A stretch of DNA of 20,453 nt from Chrysochromulina tobinii (GCA_001275005.1 JWZX01002952.1:1-20453); one strand, 5' to 3'. Shown: positions 1 to 9,900, numbered from the stretch's first letter. Notes: a model not told the origin generated them from the sequence alone. Program-made: numbers and translations.

Positions 1-1611
1 CTCCTCCTCCTCTTCCTCCTCCTCCTCCTCCTCTTCGTCCCACGCCTCGGGCATCACCAGACCAGTGTGAATGTGAATGGGCATCACCAGACCAGCCTCC
101 GCCGCCGCAGCGAGCACTTTGGCTCGCGCCATCCCGAGCGCCGCCCTCGCCGCCTCCTCCGCTACCGTCGCCGCCTGCACCTCCTCCGCCATCACCGCCA
201 CCTCCGCCTCCACCGCCCGCAGCAGCGCCTGCCCCTCGCCGCCGAAGCCGTTACCTCGTTCGATCTCGCTCGCGAGCTCGCGCTCCGAGATTGCGAGCTC
301 CTCGCAGCATGCATCGAGCTGCGCCTGCGCCGTCGCGAGCGCCGCCTGCGCCGCGAGCGCCTCCTCGACGGCGGCCTGCCATGCCGCGAGCCGCCAACTG
401 CTCTCCCCGAGCGCCGCCAGGGAGGCTGCTTCGTGTGCCTCGGTGGCCTCGAGCTCGGCCGCCCGGTACGGCGCGAGCCACGACGCGTGTGCGCGCGCCT
501 CGTGCAGATCCGCCGCCTCCACTGCCGCCGCCGCCGCCTCCACTGCCGCCGCCGCCTCCACTGCCGCCGCCGCCTCCGCCGCTGACAGAGGCTCGAGGAC
601 GACACGCAAGCGCATCGGGCCGCCTGCCGCCGGCGCCGTCTCGGGCGCCGTCTCGGGCGCCGTCTCGGGCGCCGTCTCGGGCGCCGTCTCGGAGACAAAG
701 TCGAGCGCCAGGCGCGCCACGTGGAGCGCCGTGTCGGGCGCCTCGCCGAGCGCCTCGCCGAGCGGCCGCGCCGTCTCGGGCGCTACCGCCTCCTCACCCA
801 CCCACGGGTTTCGGCAGCCCGAGCGCGCGAGCAGCCGCGAGATCCAGATGCCGATCTCCTCGAGTGGCTCTTCGTCCTCGTCGGCCGCCTCCTCCTCGTG
901 GTCGCTCTGCAACTCGTACCGCGAGCTCGGCGGCAGCTCGTGCACGCCGCACGCGTCGAAGCCGACGTCGTCGCCCTCGGCTCCGTCCTCGTCCTCGTCA
1001 CCCGCCTCTTCCTCCTCCTCCTCCTCCTCCTCGTCGTCGTCGTCCTCGTCCTCGTCGACTTCCTCCTCGTAGTCGGACAGGATGTCGAGCTCGAGCATCG
1101 GTGGCGCCACGACCATCGGCGCCACCATCTTCTCGATCGGGAGCGCCGGCACAGCGCGGCGAGCCACCTGGTTGCGCACCTTCTTGTGCATGAGCGCGGA
1201 GCCGATCGGTGAGGAGGCCTCGCCATCCATTACGCCATCCATGGTCTCCGCGTCGAGCGACAGGGTCCCGAGGGACGAAGACTCATCGGCCAGATCCAGG
1301 GCATGCTGAATGAGAGCGGAGGCCATCGCACGAGCCGCCAGCGAGCGAGCGAGCGTGGCGTCATCTTCCGTCGTCGTGTCCTTCACGGCCGCGGGCGTCT
1401 TGGTGGTGCGCCGAAGCGGTGACGGCTGGGGTGCGGCCTTCCTGAGACCACCCGAAGCGGCAAACTGCGCCACATTGTGCTGCGACGGCGAGCGCGGCGC
1501 GAGCGGAGAGCGCGGCACGACGTCGGTAGCGGCGCTGCGCTGACGAAGGACCTGCATCATCGATTTCAAAGCGTTGACAGGTTGGTTCACACAGCTCAAC
1601 CGTCCCGCCAT
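1..1611 (-). CDS. Acidic Ala/Glu-rich coiled-coil-like protein, C-terminus beyond left edge
   Basis: The minus strand is open from an ATG at 1611, preceded directly by an in-frame TGA, to base 1, giving 537 residues with no stop. It begins MAGRLSCVNQ; a second in-frame start (MMQVLRQRS) lies at 1560, and neither has a strong start context. The N-terminal third is Ser/Ala/Pro-rich. A very acidic run of Glu and Asp follows (about 1000-1080 on the DNA), then a short ordered-looking stretch (EEIGIWISRLLARSGCRNPW). After five ETAP repeats comes a long Ala/Glu/Leu-rich segment with heptad-like spacing, probably coiled coil, and a second poly-Glu run at the edge. The plus-strand frames here give only Ser/Ala or Arg/Pro low-complexity peptides, so the minus strand is preferred. 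I do not recognise the family. Role unknown; a scaffold or nuclear acidic protein is possible. No intron is needed. Confidence 0.6.
   Translation of the reverse strand, partial: MAGRLSCVNQPVNALKSMMQVLRQRSAATDVVPRSPLAPRSPSQHNVAQFAASGGLRKAAPQPSPLRRTTKTPAAVKDTTTEDDATLARSLAARAMASALIQHALDLADESSSLGTLSLDAETMDGVMDGEASSPIGSALMHKKVRNQVARRAVPALPIEKMVAPMVVAPPMLELDILSDYEEEVDEDEDDDDEEEEEEEEEAGDEDEDGAEGDDVGFDACGVHELPPSSRYELQSDHEEEAADEDEEPLEEIGIWISRLLARSGCRNPWVGEEAVAPETARPLGEALGEAPDTALHVARLALDFVSETAPETAPETAPETAPETAPAAGGPMRLRVVLEPLSAAEAAAAVEAAAAVEAAAAAVEAADLHEARAHASWLAPYRAAELEATEAHEAASLAALGESSWRLAAWQAAVEEALAAQAALATAQAQLDACCEELAISERELASEIERGNGFGGEGQALLRAVEAEVAVMAEEVQAATVAEEAARAALGMARAKVLAAAAEAGLVMPIHIHTGLVMPEAWDEEEEEEEEEEEE
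632..692 (-). repeat. 12-bp tandem repeat coding ETAP x5
   Basis: Five back-to-back copies of a 12-bp unit (GGCGCCGTCTCG on the plus strand) encode Glu-Thr-Ala-Pro repeats in the acidic protein. The unit length is a multiple of three, so copy-number change would keep the frame. A GCC/GCA-rich run at 510-585 codes similar Ala-Val-Glu repeats. Confidence 0.8.
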
Positions 1612-1829
1612 TCACACTTTCCGCTGAGTGTAGGTTTTTGTGTGTCACCGCTAGATAATAAGCGTTCAGCGTTCAGCAAAAAAACCGTTCCCACTAATAT
1701 CATGTAGTATCTCTAGCTACCTAATTGCTCGTTCCCTCATTGAAAAGCACTCAGCACGTCGGAGCACTAAGCACCATGCACTAAGCGATCCCCGCTGCCG
1801 CGCGTGGTCGCGACGGCGGGGAGCGCTCG
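1612..1829. other. Gene-free spacer with a GC hairpin
   Basis: This spacer holds the 5' flank of the acidic-protein gene and the 3' flank of the membrane-protein gene, both on the minus strand. It is more AT-rich than the flanking genes. An imperfect inverted repeat at 1790-1821 (arms CCCCGCTGCCGCG and CGCGACGGCGGGG, about two mismatches) lies just after the membrane-protein stop and could form a 3'-UTR stem. The short unit GCACTAAGCA and variants of it recur around 1748-1786. No gene is visible. Confidence 0.5.
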
Positions 1830-2468
1830 TCAGCTCGAGTGCAGCGCGCCATGCCGCGTCCTGTACCAGTCGCGCGGTTTAGTCAGCAGCATTCCAGTGT
1901 TGAGCAGCACGTCGATGACGCCGACCGCGAGCTTGAGGAGCACGTACAAGCCGTAGATGGCGTACAAGTCGCCGACGGGGCAGGGCTCCGCACAATTTTT
2001 CGACGCGAGCGACGAGTTGAACGGCGGGAACAGCGTGTCCGGGAAGCAGACGGCGATGGTGATGAGCGGCGTGCCCATGCCTCCGAGCTTGAGGAAGAGG
2101 TCGATCCAGACGAGGAGGAGCGTCACGACAAGCGCCTCGCCGTAGGCGCGCTCCTCGGTGTTCAGCCGCACGAGCACGACAAACGCGAACGCGAGCACCG
2201 AAAAAAAGTTGAGCACCGCCGTGAAGCTCAGTAGGCCTTCGCATCCGGCGAACAGCGCGGCGCCGCAGCTGCGCGAGCACAGGCCATAACAGGTTGTGGC
2301 GAGGACGTCGACGGCGAGCAGCGCCATGCGGAGCGCCGCGAAGAGCGGCACCGCCAGCAAACGCTCTTGCTCGGAGAGCCGCGAGCAGCACGCGCCGGCG
2401 AGCCGGCAGAGAGCTTGACCCATTGCGGCCGTCCGACCCGCTCGCCGCCGCTCCTGAAGTCTTTTCAT
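1830..2468 (-). CDS. Small four-helix membrane protein, unknown family
   Basis: An open frame of 212 residues with about four hydrophobic segments: residues 37-60 (LLAVPLFAALRMALLAV), 73-105 (around LNFFSVLAFAFVVLVRL), 110-132 (ALVVTLLLVWIDLF) and 165-192 (IYGLYVLLKLAVGVIDVLL). A loop before the last helix has paired cysteines and an N-S-S glycosylation-like site (FNSSLASKNCAEPC), so it may face the lumen or exterior and carry a disulfide. The longest start is at 2468. A better Kozak context (GCAATGG) lies at 2423 and would begin MGQALCRLAGACC, with Gly-2 and nearby cysteines suggestive of lipid modification; I favour this start but list the longer frame. The family is not recognised. The hydrophobic pattern makes a real gene likely. 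It is divergent from CFAP100. Confidence 0.65.
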   Translation of the reverse strand: MKRLQERRRAGRTAAMGQALCRLAGACCSRLSEQERLLAVPLFAALRMALLAVDVLATTCYGLCSRSCGAALFAGCEGLLSFTAVLNFFSVLAFAFVVLVRLNTEERAYGEALVVTLLLVWIDLFLKLGGMGTPLITIAVCFPDTLFPPFNSSLASKNCAEPCPVGDLYAIYGLYVLLKLAVGVIDVLLNTGMLLTKPRDWYRTRHGALHSS

Positions 2469-2641
2469 TCACGGGAGCAAGAGAGAGAGAGAGTCGTGTG
2501 AAGTCGTGTTTCTACCTTTTCTCACCACTGCCTCACTCGATTACGAGAGCCATTTGAGCGGCGTTTGTCGTTCCGCAAGGCAAGGTCCCTTCTGTCAGGC
2601 CGTGCCGTTCATAAGCCGCGTGCGGCCTCGGACGGCTAGCG
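2469..2641. promoter_or_regulatory. Short divergent promoter region
   Basis: The 173 bp between the start codons of the membrane protein (-) and CFAP100 (+) must hold both 5' UTRs and promoters. Visible are a GA microsatellite at about 2479-2493, a short direct repeat GTCGTGT/AGTCGTGT at 2494-2511 and a pyrimidine-rich stretch at 2508-2535. I see no TATA box. Inferred from gene arrangement only. Confidence 0.4.
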
Positions 2642-5000
2642 ATGCCGAGCGACAACCCGTTCCACGTGCCTGTCGACGAGGAGGTATTCGCGCTGCGCGA
2701 CGAGGAGGCGCAGCGCAAGCGCGCCGAGCGTGAGCAGGCGAAGCAGCAGCATGTGTGGGAGAAGGGCGTCAAGAAGAACCCCAGCGCTGCGATGATGGCC
2801 GAGCTGGCCGGCAGCGACGGCAGCGCGGCGCTGCAGCAGTCGAAGCTCAACCTCGTTGCCGCTGCCACGCGCGATCGGCGCAAGGAGAAGGAGCACATGG
2901 GTGAGTTCATCGCCAAGAAGCGCGAGATGTTCCTGGTGCAGATGTCGCTCGACACCAAGCGCGCCGAGATCCGAAAGCTCGAGGAGCGCGCACAGCAGCG
3001 TGAGGAGGTGCGCACCGCGCCGGCAGCGTGCACGCGCTCGTCGTGTGCTTCGGGTCGCGAGGCAGCGCTGCCGCCAGACCCGGCTGCTGGTGTCGCCGCC
3101 TGCCACGCACGGCTCAGGCGCTGCCGCCGCCGACGCCGACGCCGACGCCGCCGCCGACGGCGGCGACGGCGGCTGCCTCTCTGGCGGCAGGCGCTCGCTG
3201 CAGCGGCGCGTCCATCTTGCGCGCTGGTGGCGCTGTCTCTCTGCGCGCCGCGCGCGTGCCGTGCGGTGCAGCTGCGATGTGCGGCGCCCGTGTGCGACTG
3301 TGCGCTGACGTGCTGCCGCGTGTGCGCGCCATCGTCGCAGGCGCTCAGGAAGAGCGAGCAGATGCTTGAGGAGGACGCGCTGCGCTTCGATCAGTTCCTC
3401 AAGGACAATGACCAGAAAGCGGTGCAGGCGATCAAACGGGCCGAGGCTGAGACGAAGGCCAAGTCCGAGAAAGTGCAGGAGATCAAGAAGCTCAACATGC
3501 AGATCACGCAGATCAAGAGCGAGATGTCCAAGTTCGAGGAGCAGCTCGAGGATTGCCGCAAGTACGTATGGCCTGATGGCCTCCTGTTTGCCTTCCGATT
3601 GCCTTCCGATTGCCTTCCGATTGCCTCCTGATTGCCTTCTGATTGCCTCTTGATTGCCTCTTGATTGCTTCTTGATTGCCCTCTGGTTGATCGAGGAGCA
3701 TTTAAATCTGGCCTTCCTCGACTCGAGCGTGCCTTGCATGCAAGCGCTCACCACGACGCCATCTGGCCTTCCTCGACTCGAGCGTGCCTTGCATGCAAGC
3801 GCTCACCACGGCGCCCTCACCTTCCCACAGGTACAAGGCCTTTCTCGACAAGCTCACACCGACAGAGTACTTTGAGGAGCAGGAGCGCCTGCGGCAGCAG
3901 AGGCGCGTGCTGCGCAAGCAGGCGAAGCTCGCGATCAGACAAGAGGAGGTGAACATTCAATTCGAATTGGACCGGGCGGCACGACTCGCGGCAGAGGCGG
4001 CCGAGGCGACCAAGAAGGGCAAAAAGGCGCGCAGCCGCAAGGAGAAGGAGGAGGAGGAGGCGGCGCGGCTCGCGGCCGAGAAGGCAGGCACGGCGCCCAA
4101 GCTCACGCTGGATGACGTGTCTGATGATGAGGAGCCTGAGGAGGAGAAGGAGGTGCCGATGTACTTCAAGACGCCGCAGCAGCTGCTCGATATCTTCACA
4201 GCACTCGAGGAGTCCAATCTCTTTTTGATCCAAAACTCGCAGGAGACGGAGGCGGCCCTCGAGGAGCTGCGCACCAAGTTCGCGGAGACGCGCACGCACA
4301 TGGAGGCCGAGAGCGAATCGCTAAAGGTGCAGATCGACCACCTGAAGAGCGGCATTGCCGTCGAGCGTGACCACTCCGCCGTGCTCGCCGAGCGTGCGGG
4401 CCGCCGCGGGGGCGTCGCTGAGCAGGAGCAAACTCTCGAGGCCCTCGCGCTGAAGGTGAGCGAGGTGTACCGCGCCATCTTCCCCGAGGCCGATGCGTCC
4501 GTCTCGACGCTCCAGGTACGATCTCCCTTGATCTCCCTTGATCTCCCTTGATTGCAAGTGCTCACCACGGCGCTGGATGGGCTCTCGACGCTCCAGATGC
4601 TGACCAACATTGAGGCGCAGCTCGAGGAGCTCCTCGGCGAGATCGAGACCATGCCGCAGGTACGCCGAGGACCCTTGATTGCATATTGATTGCCTTTGAT
4701 TGCCTACTGATTGGCGAGCTCGAGACGATGCCGCAGGAGGAGGTGGAGATTGCCGAGCGCGCGAAGGAGAAGGAGCGGCGCACGCGCGCGCGCGAGATCA
4801 AGCTGGAGCTCGCCATCAAGGCGCAGGAGGAGCGGATCCAGCGCTCGATACGGCGCGCGCAGGAGCCGGTCAAGCGGCGTGAGGGCAAGCCCATCATGTT
4901 CCGATCGGTGCTCCAGGTGCGCAAGAAGAAGGTCGTCGTCAAGAGTGACTACAATGAGGAGGACGACGTCAACTTTTACCTGGGCATGGGCGACGATTGA
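2642..5000 (+). CDS. CFAP100: CFAP100/MIA1-like cilia and flagella protein, five exons
   Basis: Exons 2642-3007, 3341-3561, 3831-4515, 4597-4659 and 4737-5000 join in frame to 532 residues. It starts MPSDNPFHVPVDEEVFALRD, like CFAP100 (CCDC37; Chlamydomonas FAP100/MIA1). Residues 95-200 carry the DUF4200-type coiled coil: KKREMFLVQMSLDTKRAEI, then KSEQMLEEDALRFDQFLKDN, then EQLEDCRKYKAFLDKLTP. A Lys/Glu-rich middle and an acidic stretch (DDVSDDEEPEEE) precede further coiled coil; the C-terminus ends YLGMGDD. In Chlamydomonas, MIA1 with FAP73 forms the MIA complex, which modifies inner-arm (I1/f) dynein in the axoneme. Exon borders rest on GT-AG sites and frame: the second junction uses donor GTACGT at 3562 so that KYKAFLDKL is restored. 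Intron 1 is GC-rich without the repeats seen in introns 2-4. The minus-strand 372-residue frame here is a shadow. Confidence 0.92.
3008..3340 (+). other. CFAP100 intron 1, GC-rich
   Basis: A 333-bp GTGCGC...GTCGCAG intron, phase 0. The frame stays open through it, but the translated insert is Arg/Cys low complexity and interrupts the coiled coil between QQREE and ALRKSEQ. A GCCGCCGAC/GCGGCGACG-rich stretch at 3121-3178 is self-complementary and could fold. It lacks the dispersed intron element and the flank duplication found in the other introns. Confidence 0.75.
3562..3830 (+). repeat. CFAP100 intron 2 with two introner-like copies
   Basis: A 269-bp intron, GTACGT to CCCACAG. Its first part is an array of GATTGCC units separated by TTCC, TTCT or TCTT (3596-3690). 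Then a 55-bp unit is duplicated in tandem (about 3706-3760 and 3761-3815), each copy carrying TTGCATGCAAGCGCTCACCA (3734 and 3789). The donor side GTACGTATGGCC resembles the start of the next exon, GTACAAGGCC. Confidence 0.85.
4516..4596 (+). repeat. CFAP100 intron 3, introner-like with duplicated exon end
   Basis: An 81-bp intron beginning GTACGATCTCCC. It holds three or more CTTGATCTCC units, then TTGCAAGTGCTCACCACGG (the dispersed core, from about 4551). Its last 15 bases nearly repeat the 15 bases before the donor: CTCGACGCTCCAG lies at both splice junctions. Phase 0. Confidence 0.85.
4660..4736 (+). repeat. CFAP100 intron 4 flanked by a 24-bp duplication
   Basis: A 77-bp intron beginning GTACGCC. 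Its interior is TTGATTGC / TGATTGCC repeats. The 24 bases before the donor and the last 24 bases of the intron are the same apart from two mismatches (both end ATGCCGCAG), so the exon 4 end is duplicated at the acceptor. Phase 0. Confidence 0.85.
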
Positions 5001-5340
5001 AAGTCTCCACAGACTACACACGAGACTTTAGAGACCTCGTCCGCGCGTACGTTGTGTGGGCACCACTACATCCAGGTTCAGTGGGGATGATGCAGCGCGC
5101 TCAGGACGGTCTGTATCTTGTATCTCCGCGTTCCGCGAGTCCAGCCCGGCGCGGCGAGCGTGTGGAGTTCTAGTCATTTGGCGTTGTGCGTTGCGTCCGG
5201 AGAAGATAGTTTCTTTTCTCCAGGCGCGCCGTTACGTGTGACGGGCCCCGGCGCAGGCTGCAGGCGCAGCCCCGCATTCCTACCGCACGCGGCACGGCAG
5301 CTGCTGGTGGTTGAATTCACATAGCACACGCACCGCGTGA
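5001..5340 (+). other. Gene-free spacer between CFAP100 and the GT31-like gene
   Basis: The spacer holds the CFAP100 3' UTR and the 5' flank of the glycosyltransferase gene, in head-to-tail order. The short frames here are not convincing. I see no clear polyadenylation signal, repeat or RNA gene. A membrane-anchor exon for the downstream gene could in principle lie here, but I could not find one. Confidence 0.4.
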
Positions 5341-6549
5341 ATGCACAATGGAGTGAAACCACTTTCTCCCGACACATGGCGCGCTATTGCGCGGCGCCCG
5401 ATCCCCACGAGCGGCGTCGCCGTGCTCGGCGTGTTCACGGCAGAGGAGAACGGTGCACGGCGCGAGGCGGTACGCACGTGGCTACGCGACGCCACCCATG
5501 CCAAGCCACTCCTGGCCAGGTTTGTGGCGCGCGGCGCTGGCAAAGCTCCGGTGCTCATGCGGGAGGCACGCGAGTACGGCGACGTCGTGCTGCTCGAGGG
5601 TCCCGCCGAGATGTCGCGCTCAAATGGCCCGCTGCTCACGCTCATCCTGTGGCTGGAATGCGCGCTCCGTGCATGGCCGCGTGCGGCGCTCATCGGCAAG
5701 GCGGACGATGATGTGTGGGTGCACGTGGATGCAACAGCTGCGCATCTGCAGGGCTCGCTGGATGCGCTGCGCATGCTGCCCCACGTTGCCGATCACGAGC
5801 TGCCGCTCATGTACTGGGGGCTCATGGAAACCTACGGGTGGAGCCTAACGAGCCATCGCCCGATGGGCTTCTCGTACAAGTATGGCTCCTCGCACCCCAC
5901 GTGTGTCGTGCAGAACAAGTCGGATCACACGCTCGTCGCGCCGGTGCACTTTGCAAAAGGTCCGATGTACTTCGTCTCGGCGCCGCTCGTCATGCAGCTC
6001 GTCAATGACCCAGAGTTGCGAGCATACACGACAATTGTGATCGCCTCGGCCAACTATACGGCGGGCTCGCGCCACAGGGTGTTGCCTTGGGAGGACGTCT
6101 ACACTGGCCTCGCATTGACGCGCTCGGTGGCGGGCGTGAGCGCCGCCTATGTGCACATGGGCTCGCGCGTTGCTGGCGAATCGTACGGCATCTACTCGAA
6201 GGTGGGCTTCGGGCACAACACCATCCTCTTCCACGCCAACACGAAGAGCTCGCGCAGCATGGAGCGCTACACGGCCATGCACCGTTGGGCGCTCAAGCAT
6301 CACTGCGACTCGGGCATGCCCGTACGGAGCGCCACGCTGCGCTGTGACTCGCCCGAGCTCAAATCGTGCACGGGCGCGCGGTGGAAGCGGTGCCTCTACG
6401 TGCACAATTACACCGCGTGCCCGCAGCCGGGCCCAAAGTGGCGCGGCACGGGTTCGAGCACGATGTCGATGAATCACACCGCAATAGGCAGGGCCAGCAA
6501 ACAAATCGCAAACGAGATCTCAAGTGCACGAAGTGTAAGTACAGCCTAA
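5341..6549 (+). CDS. GT31-like (beta-1,3-galactosyltransferase family) glycosyltransferase
   Basis: 402 residues, no intron needed. GT31 hallmarks in order: VAVLGVFTAEENGARREAV with RTWL (about residues 26-48, matching the family's R..IR.TW); the DXD-type metal site KADDDVWVH (about 120-128); KGPMYFVSAPLVMQ (about 206-219), matching the family's G.GY..S segment; and the WEDVYTGLAL motif (about 248-257). A Cys-rich tail follows (HHCDSG, RCDSPELKSC, YVHNYTACP). Such enzymes transfer a hexose from a UDP-sugar in the Golgi. Odd: a stop lies directly upstream of the start and no signal anchor is visible, so the N-terminus may be incomplete or lie in an unseen upstream exon. A donor-like GTAAGT at 6534 sits just before the stop, so the last residues are uncertain. 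Confidence 0.85.
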   Translation: MHNGVKPLSPDTWRAIARRPIPTSGVAVLGVFTAEENGARREAVRTWLRDATHAKPLLARFVARGAGKAPVLMREAREYGDVVLLEGPAEMSRSNGPLLTLILWLECALRAWPRAALIGKADDDVWVHVDATAAHLQGSLDALRMLPHVADHELPLMYWGLMETYGWSLTSHRPMGFSYKYGSSHPTCVVQNKSDHTLVAPVHFAKGPMYFVSAPLVMQLVNDPELRAYTTIVIASANYTAGSRHRVLPWEDVYTGLALTRSVAGVSAAYVHMGSRVAGESYGIYSKVGFGHNTILFHANTKSSRSMERYTAMHRWALKHHCDSGMPVRSATLRCDSPELKSCTGARWKRCLYVHNYTACPQPGPKWRGTGSSTMSMNHTAIGRASKQIANEISSARSVSTA

Positions 6550-6919
6550 GTACAGCCTATAAGAACTCAGGGGTCTCGTCCATGGTCTCGTCGCACAGAA
6601 AATCGCGATAGCCATAGCCGGATAGCGCGAAGCGGTTCGAAGACAGCGTCGTTCCCACGTTGCGGGGCTCAGCGGGGCTCTCTAGCGGCATAGCAGAATT
6701 CCCCCGGCGTGCCTACACCATGATCGCGATCCGCGATCGCTGCCGTTCCAAAATTGTCTTCGGAAAGTCGTTACTCAAAAAGTTAAACTGAATGTTCCAT
6801 AAACAGAAAACAGCGTTACACGAGGGTTGCCGACTGCCGCGTGAGACGTCCCACGAGTTGCGTGGTCGACCATTTGCGTCCGGGGCGGAGACGTCAGGCC
6901 ACTCCCCGTGACGGCCTGC
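6550..6919 (+). other. Gene-free spacer
   Basis: About 370 bp between the GT31-like gene and the next plus-strand gene. It contains small direct repeats (TAAGTACAGCC at 6534-6557; GCGGGGCTCA at 6662-6680) and overlapping palindromes GATCGCGATC and GCGATCGC at 6722-6740. An AT-richer patch at 6749-6810 may hold the upstream gene's 3' end. No gene is supported. Confidence 0.4.
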
Positions 6920-9900
6920 ATGAGCTCGTTGTACCCCACGGGGGGTGCCAGCTCCGCGCGAACATCAGGGTCGACGACGTCACGGGCGACGGGCGAGTCA
7001 TCGAGCCGCAAGGCCGCCCTGGCGATACGGCGCCCTCGGCGATACGGCTTCTTGAGCAAGCAATCGACAGATGCCCTCGCAGCCGCCGGGCGCAACGATG
7101 AGGATGAGGATGCCGATGCCTACGGGCCCATGCCATCGTATGGACCGCCATCAGAGAAAAGGCATCCGACACGTTCGATTAGCAGCGCAGCAAACTCGAC
7201 TACTAGTAGCGCTCCGAGCTCAGCTCGCTCGCGGAGCTCAAAGTTACCGCTGCTCATCGCCTACGATGAGGTGCAGGGGATGCAGCGAGCGCACTGGAAG
7301 CACGCGCCGCCCGCGTCTGAACCCGAATACCTCCCGAACGACCTGGTGACGAGTCGGATAGACAAGGCCAAGCGGGAGCGCGCGCTTCTGGAGACGCGGG
7401 TGCGGGACATGGTGGTTGCAGCGATGGAAAACCCGGATCCGATCGTAGTGGTCAGCCCACGGGCGTCGCCACGCACACAGCCGGCCGCCCCTGTTCTGCC
7501 CACGCCACCGCCACCGCCCGCCCCAGCGCCTGTGTTCACGGCGCCGCAGGCACCCACGCTACCACGCAAAGCCGTCACCGTGCGCAGGGGCAAGTACGAC
7601 GCCAGTCAAACCTTCGTACTCGGCGGTGCCGATGACGCCGGCGACCTGCTTTCGGAGCTTGCCGACTTTGACCGCCTCTTGAAATCCAGTGCTCGGCGCT
7701 CCACCCAGCAGTCGAAGCAACCGAGTCCGAAGGGGTCGCCGCGCCACAAGCATGGCGCACTTGAGGCGGCTCCTGCCGCAGCTGCGACTGAGGCGGTTGC
7801 GCCGTCAGCCCAGGACGAGAAAGCGCACTCGAACCCCAGAATCACGAGCGCGAACGTCAACAAGCGCGTCCGTTGGAAGGCTGACCGCAAGGTGGCGCAC
7901 CAACGATGGCGGACGCTCGGATGGCGTTTGGCAGTGCTGCGGGCTGCGGGCGAGAAAGGGATCTCTTGGACGAGTCTGCTGGTGCAGGAAGATGCGGCCG
8001 AGCTCGCCTCGGTCCTCGGTCAACGCACGGGGAGGAAAGCCCCCTCCCTAGTGCCTCGCAGGATTGGAGAGCTGAGCGTGGCTACGAAGAGTGCGGATGT
8101 CAACGACTTGATCGCGCAGGTGGGCGCTCGCGAAACCATTCGATCACGGTGGATCCTGGCGAAGCAGAAATTGAAGGTGACGCGTGCATTCCACCGCCCC
8201 GAGACCCCACTGGTCATCAAGGCGAAGCGCACGTGGAAAGACAGCGAGGAGCCCGAGCCCGTCATGGCTTCGTCGAGCACCTTTGATGCGTCGCATCATC
8301 GAGGGGCACGCCGTGCGCACCTGGCGCTCAAGCTTGCCGCCAACATGAGCGACTCCGAGGACGCGAGTGCCTTCTTCAGCACTTGCGTGCAGGAGCTCTC
8401 GCGCATGCGCTACTCGATTGCTGCGCCCGTGGAGGCGGCCGCGTCCGTGTACAGGGACGAGCCGCAGACGAGCGGCGACATTTGGTCCAAGGATCAGGCG
8501 GCGAGGCGCGAGTCCCAGAGCTTGATGCTCCGGTACGAGGACGAGGACGAGGACGAGGTTGGGCGCTCCAAGCACGTCCACTTTACGGGCATCGAGTTCC
8601 GAGGCAACAGGAAGAGGGACCTGAAGCACACGCTGCCGAATGTGCACTGGCTCCCTCCGAGGCACGTGGCGATCCAACGCACGCATCGGCTCGTGCCCGA
8701 CTCTCACTTTGCCCTGGCAGCAGTCAACGGGTCGGATTGGCCAAAGGCTGATGGCGGCGCATGGCGCCAGTATGTGCGCGAGCGCCGGACTCTCGACAAG
8801 AATGCCGCGTCGATTGCAGCCGCGGAGGCCGCGGCGGCAGAGGAGGCCGCCGACCTTCAAAAGTCCCTGGACAAGGTCACGAGCGGGCTCGCGATGAGAG
8901 CCGGACAGATGCGTACGTCCGAGGTGTCACTCAAATGGGGGGACGGGAGTGGCTTTGGCCGCTTTGTACTCGATGAGAGTTTGCTCACACGTGCATTCGG
9001 CACGGAGGGCGAGGCCGACGAAGGGAGCGACAGCGGCGACGACGCCAACGAGGACGACGACTTTGTCTACCGGTCTGAAGCAGCTGGGGAAGGGGGTGGG
9101 GGGGGAGATGGAAAGGACGGAGATGGTGATGGTGATGGAGATGGTGACGGCCGTTCACGTGGAGGCAATCAACATGACGGAAGCTCACGTGACGGCAGTT
9201 CACATGGCCGCAGTTCACGTGACGGCCGTTCACGTCGTGGCGATGGCGGCAAAGCAACTGCTACTCCGAAGCACCTAGGCACGCTAGCGGAGGACGATGC
9301 GATCGCCTGGGGAGACCCGGCCGTGGCCGAGGGGATGGCGACGCATGCCGGCATGCCCTTGCCTCCCGATTTTTGGGGTGCTGCCAAAGGAACCAGCACA
9401 GCCACAGGCGGCGGCACGCGCTTCCGAGGCGGCGGGTGCGAGGTCAAGCATTACCCGCCGCCGCCACCTGAGCCAAACTATGGGATTGAGACCGGCTTTG
9501 CGCAGCTCAAGGATACCAGTTTCGACCCCGACGACGACCTCGAATGGATGCACAAGTCGCCTACATGCTGGACGCCGCGCAAGCAGGGCCCGTTGGCCTG
9601 CGACGCTGAGGACTTGTTCGACAACCATTCGGCCGTTGCGACGGCGTGGAAGCATGACTGGGCAGGCACGACGTGCGGAGCCGCCGAGGCCGCCCACCGC
9701 AAAGACGGGATCGCGATGGAGAAGCAGCGCATCTTCGGCAGAAAGGGCCTCACTCCGGAGTGCTGCTACGAGCTCCATAAGATCTGCGAGCGGTGGTACC
9801 CGTTGCTCTTTGAACACGGGGAGCTCCTTGATGGCCTCTGAGTGCGCCTTGAACCGCCTCGATTGCGCCCGAGTGCCTCCTTCATCAGGTACCCGGTGCT

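Noticed and set aside
66-79. TGTGAATGTGAATG shared by 66-79 and 11064-11077
   Set aside because: A 14-base match of a simple GTGAAT repeat; too short and simple to call a dispersed element.
77-1072. 331-residue plus-strand frame rich in Ser and Ala, plus overlapping Arg/Pro frames
   Set aside because: Pure low-complexity translations of CTC/GCC-rich DNA. The minus strand gives a longer, more protein-like frame through the same bases.
2636-3754. 372-residue minus-strand frame over CFAP100
   Set aside because: Antisense shadow; the plus strand encodes recognisable CFAP100 motifs across spliced exons.
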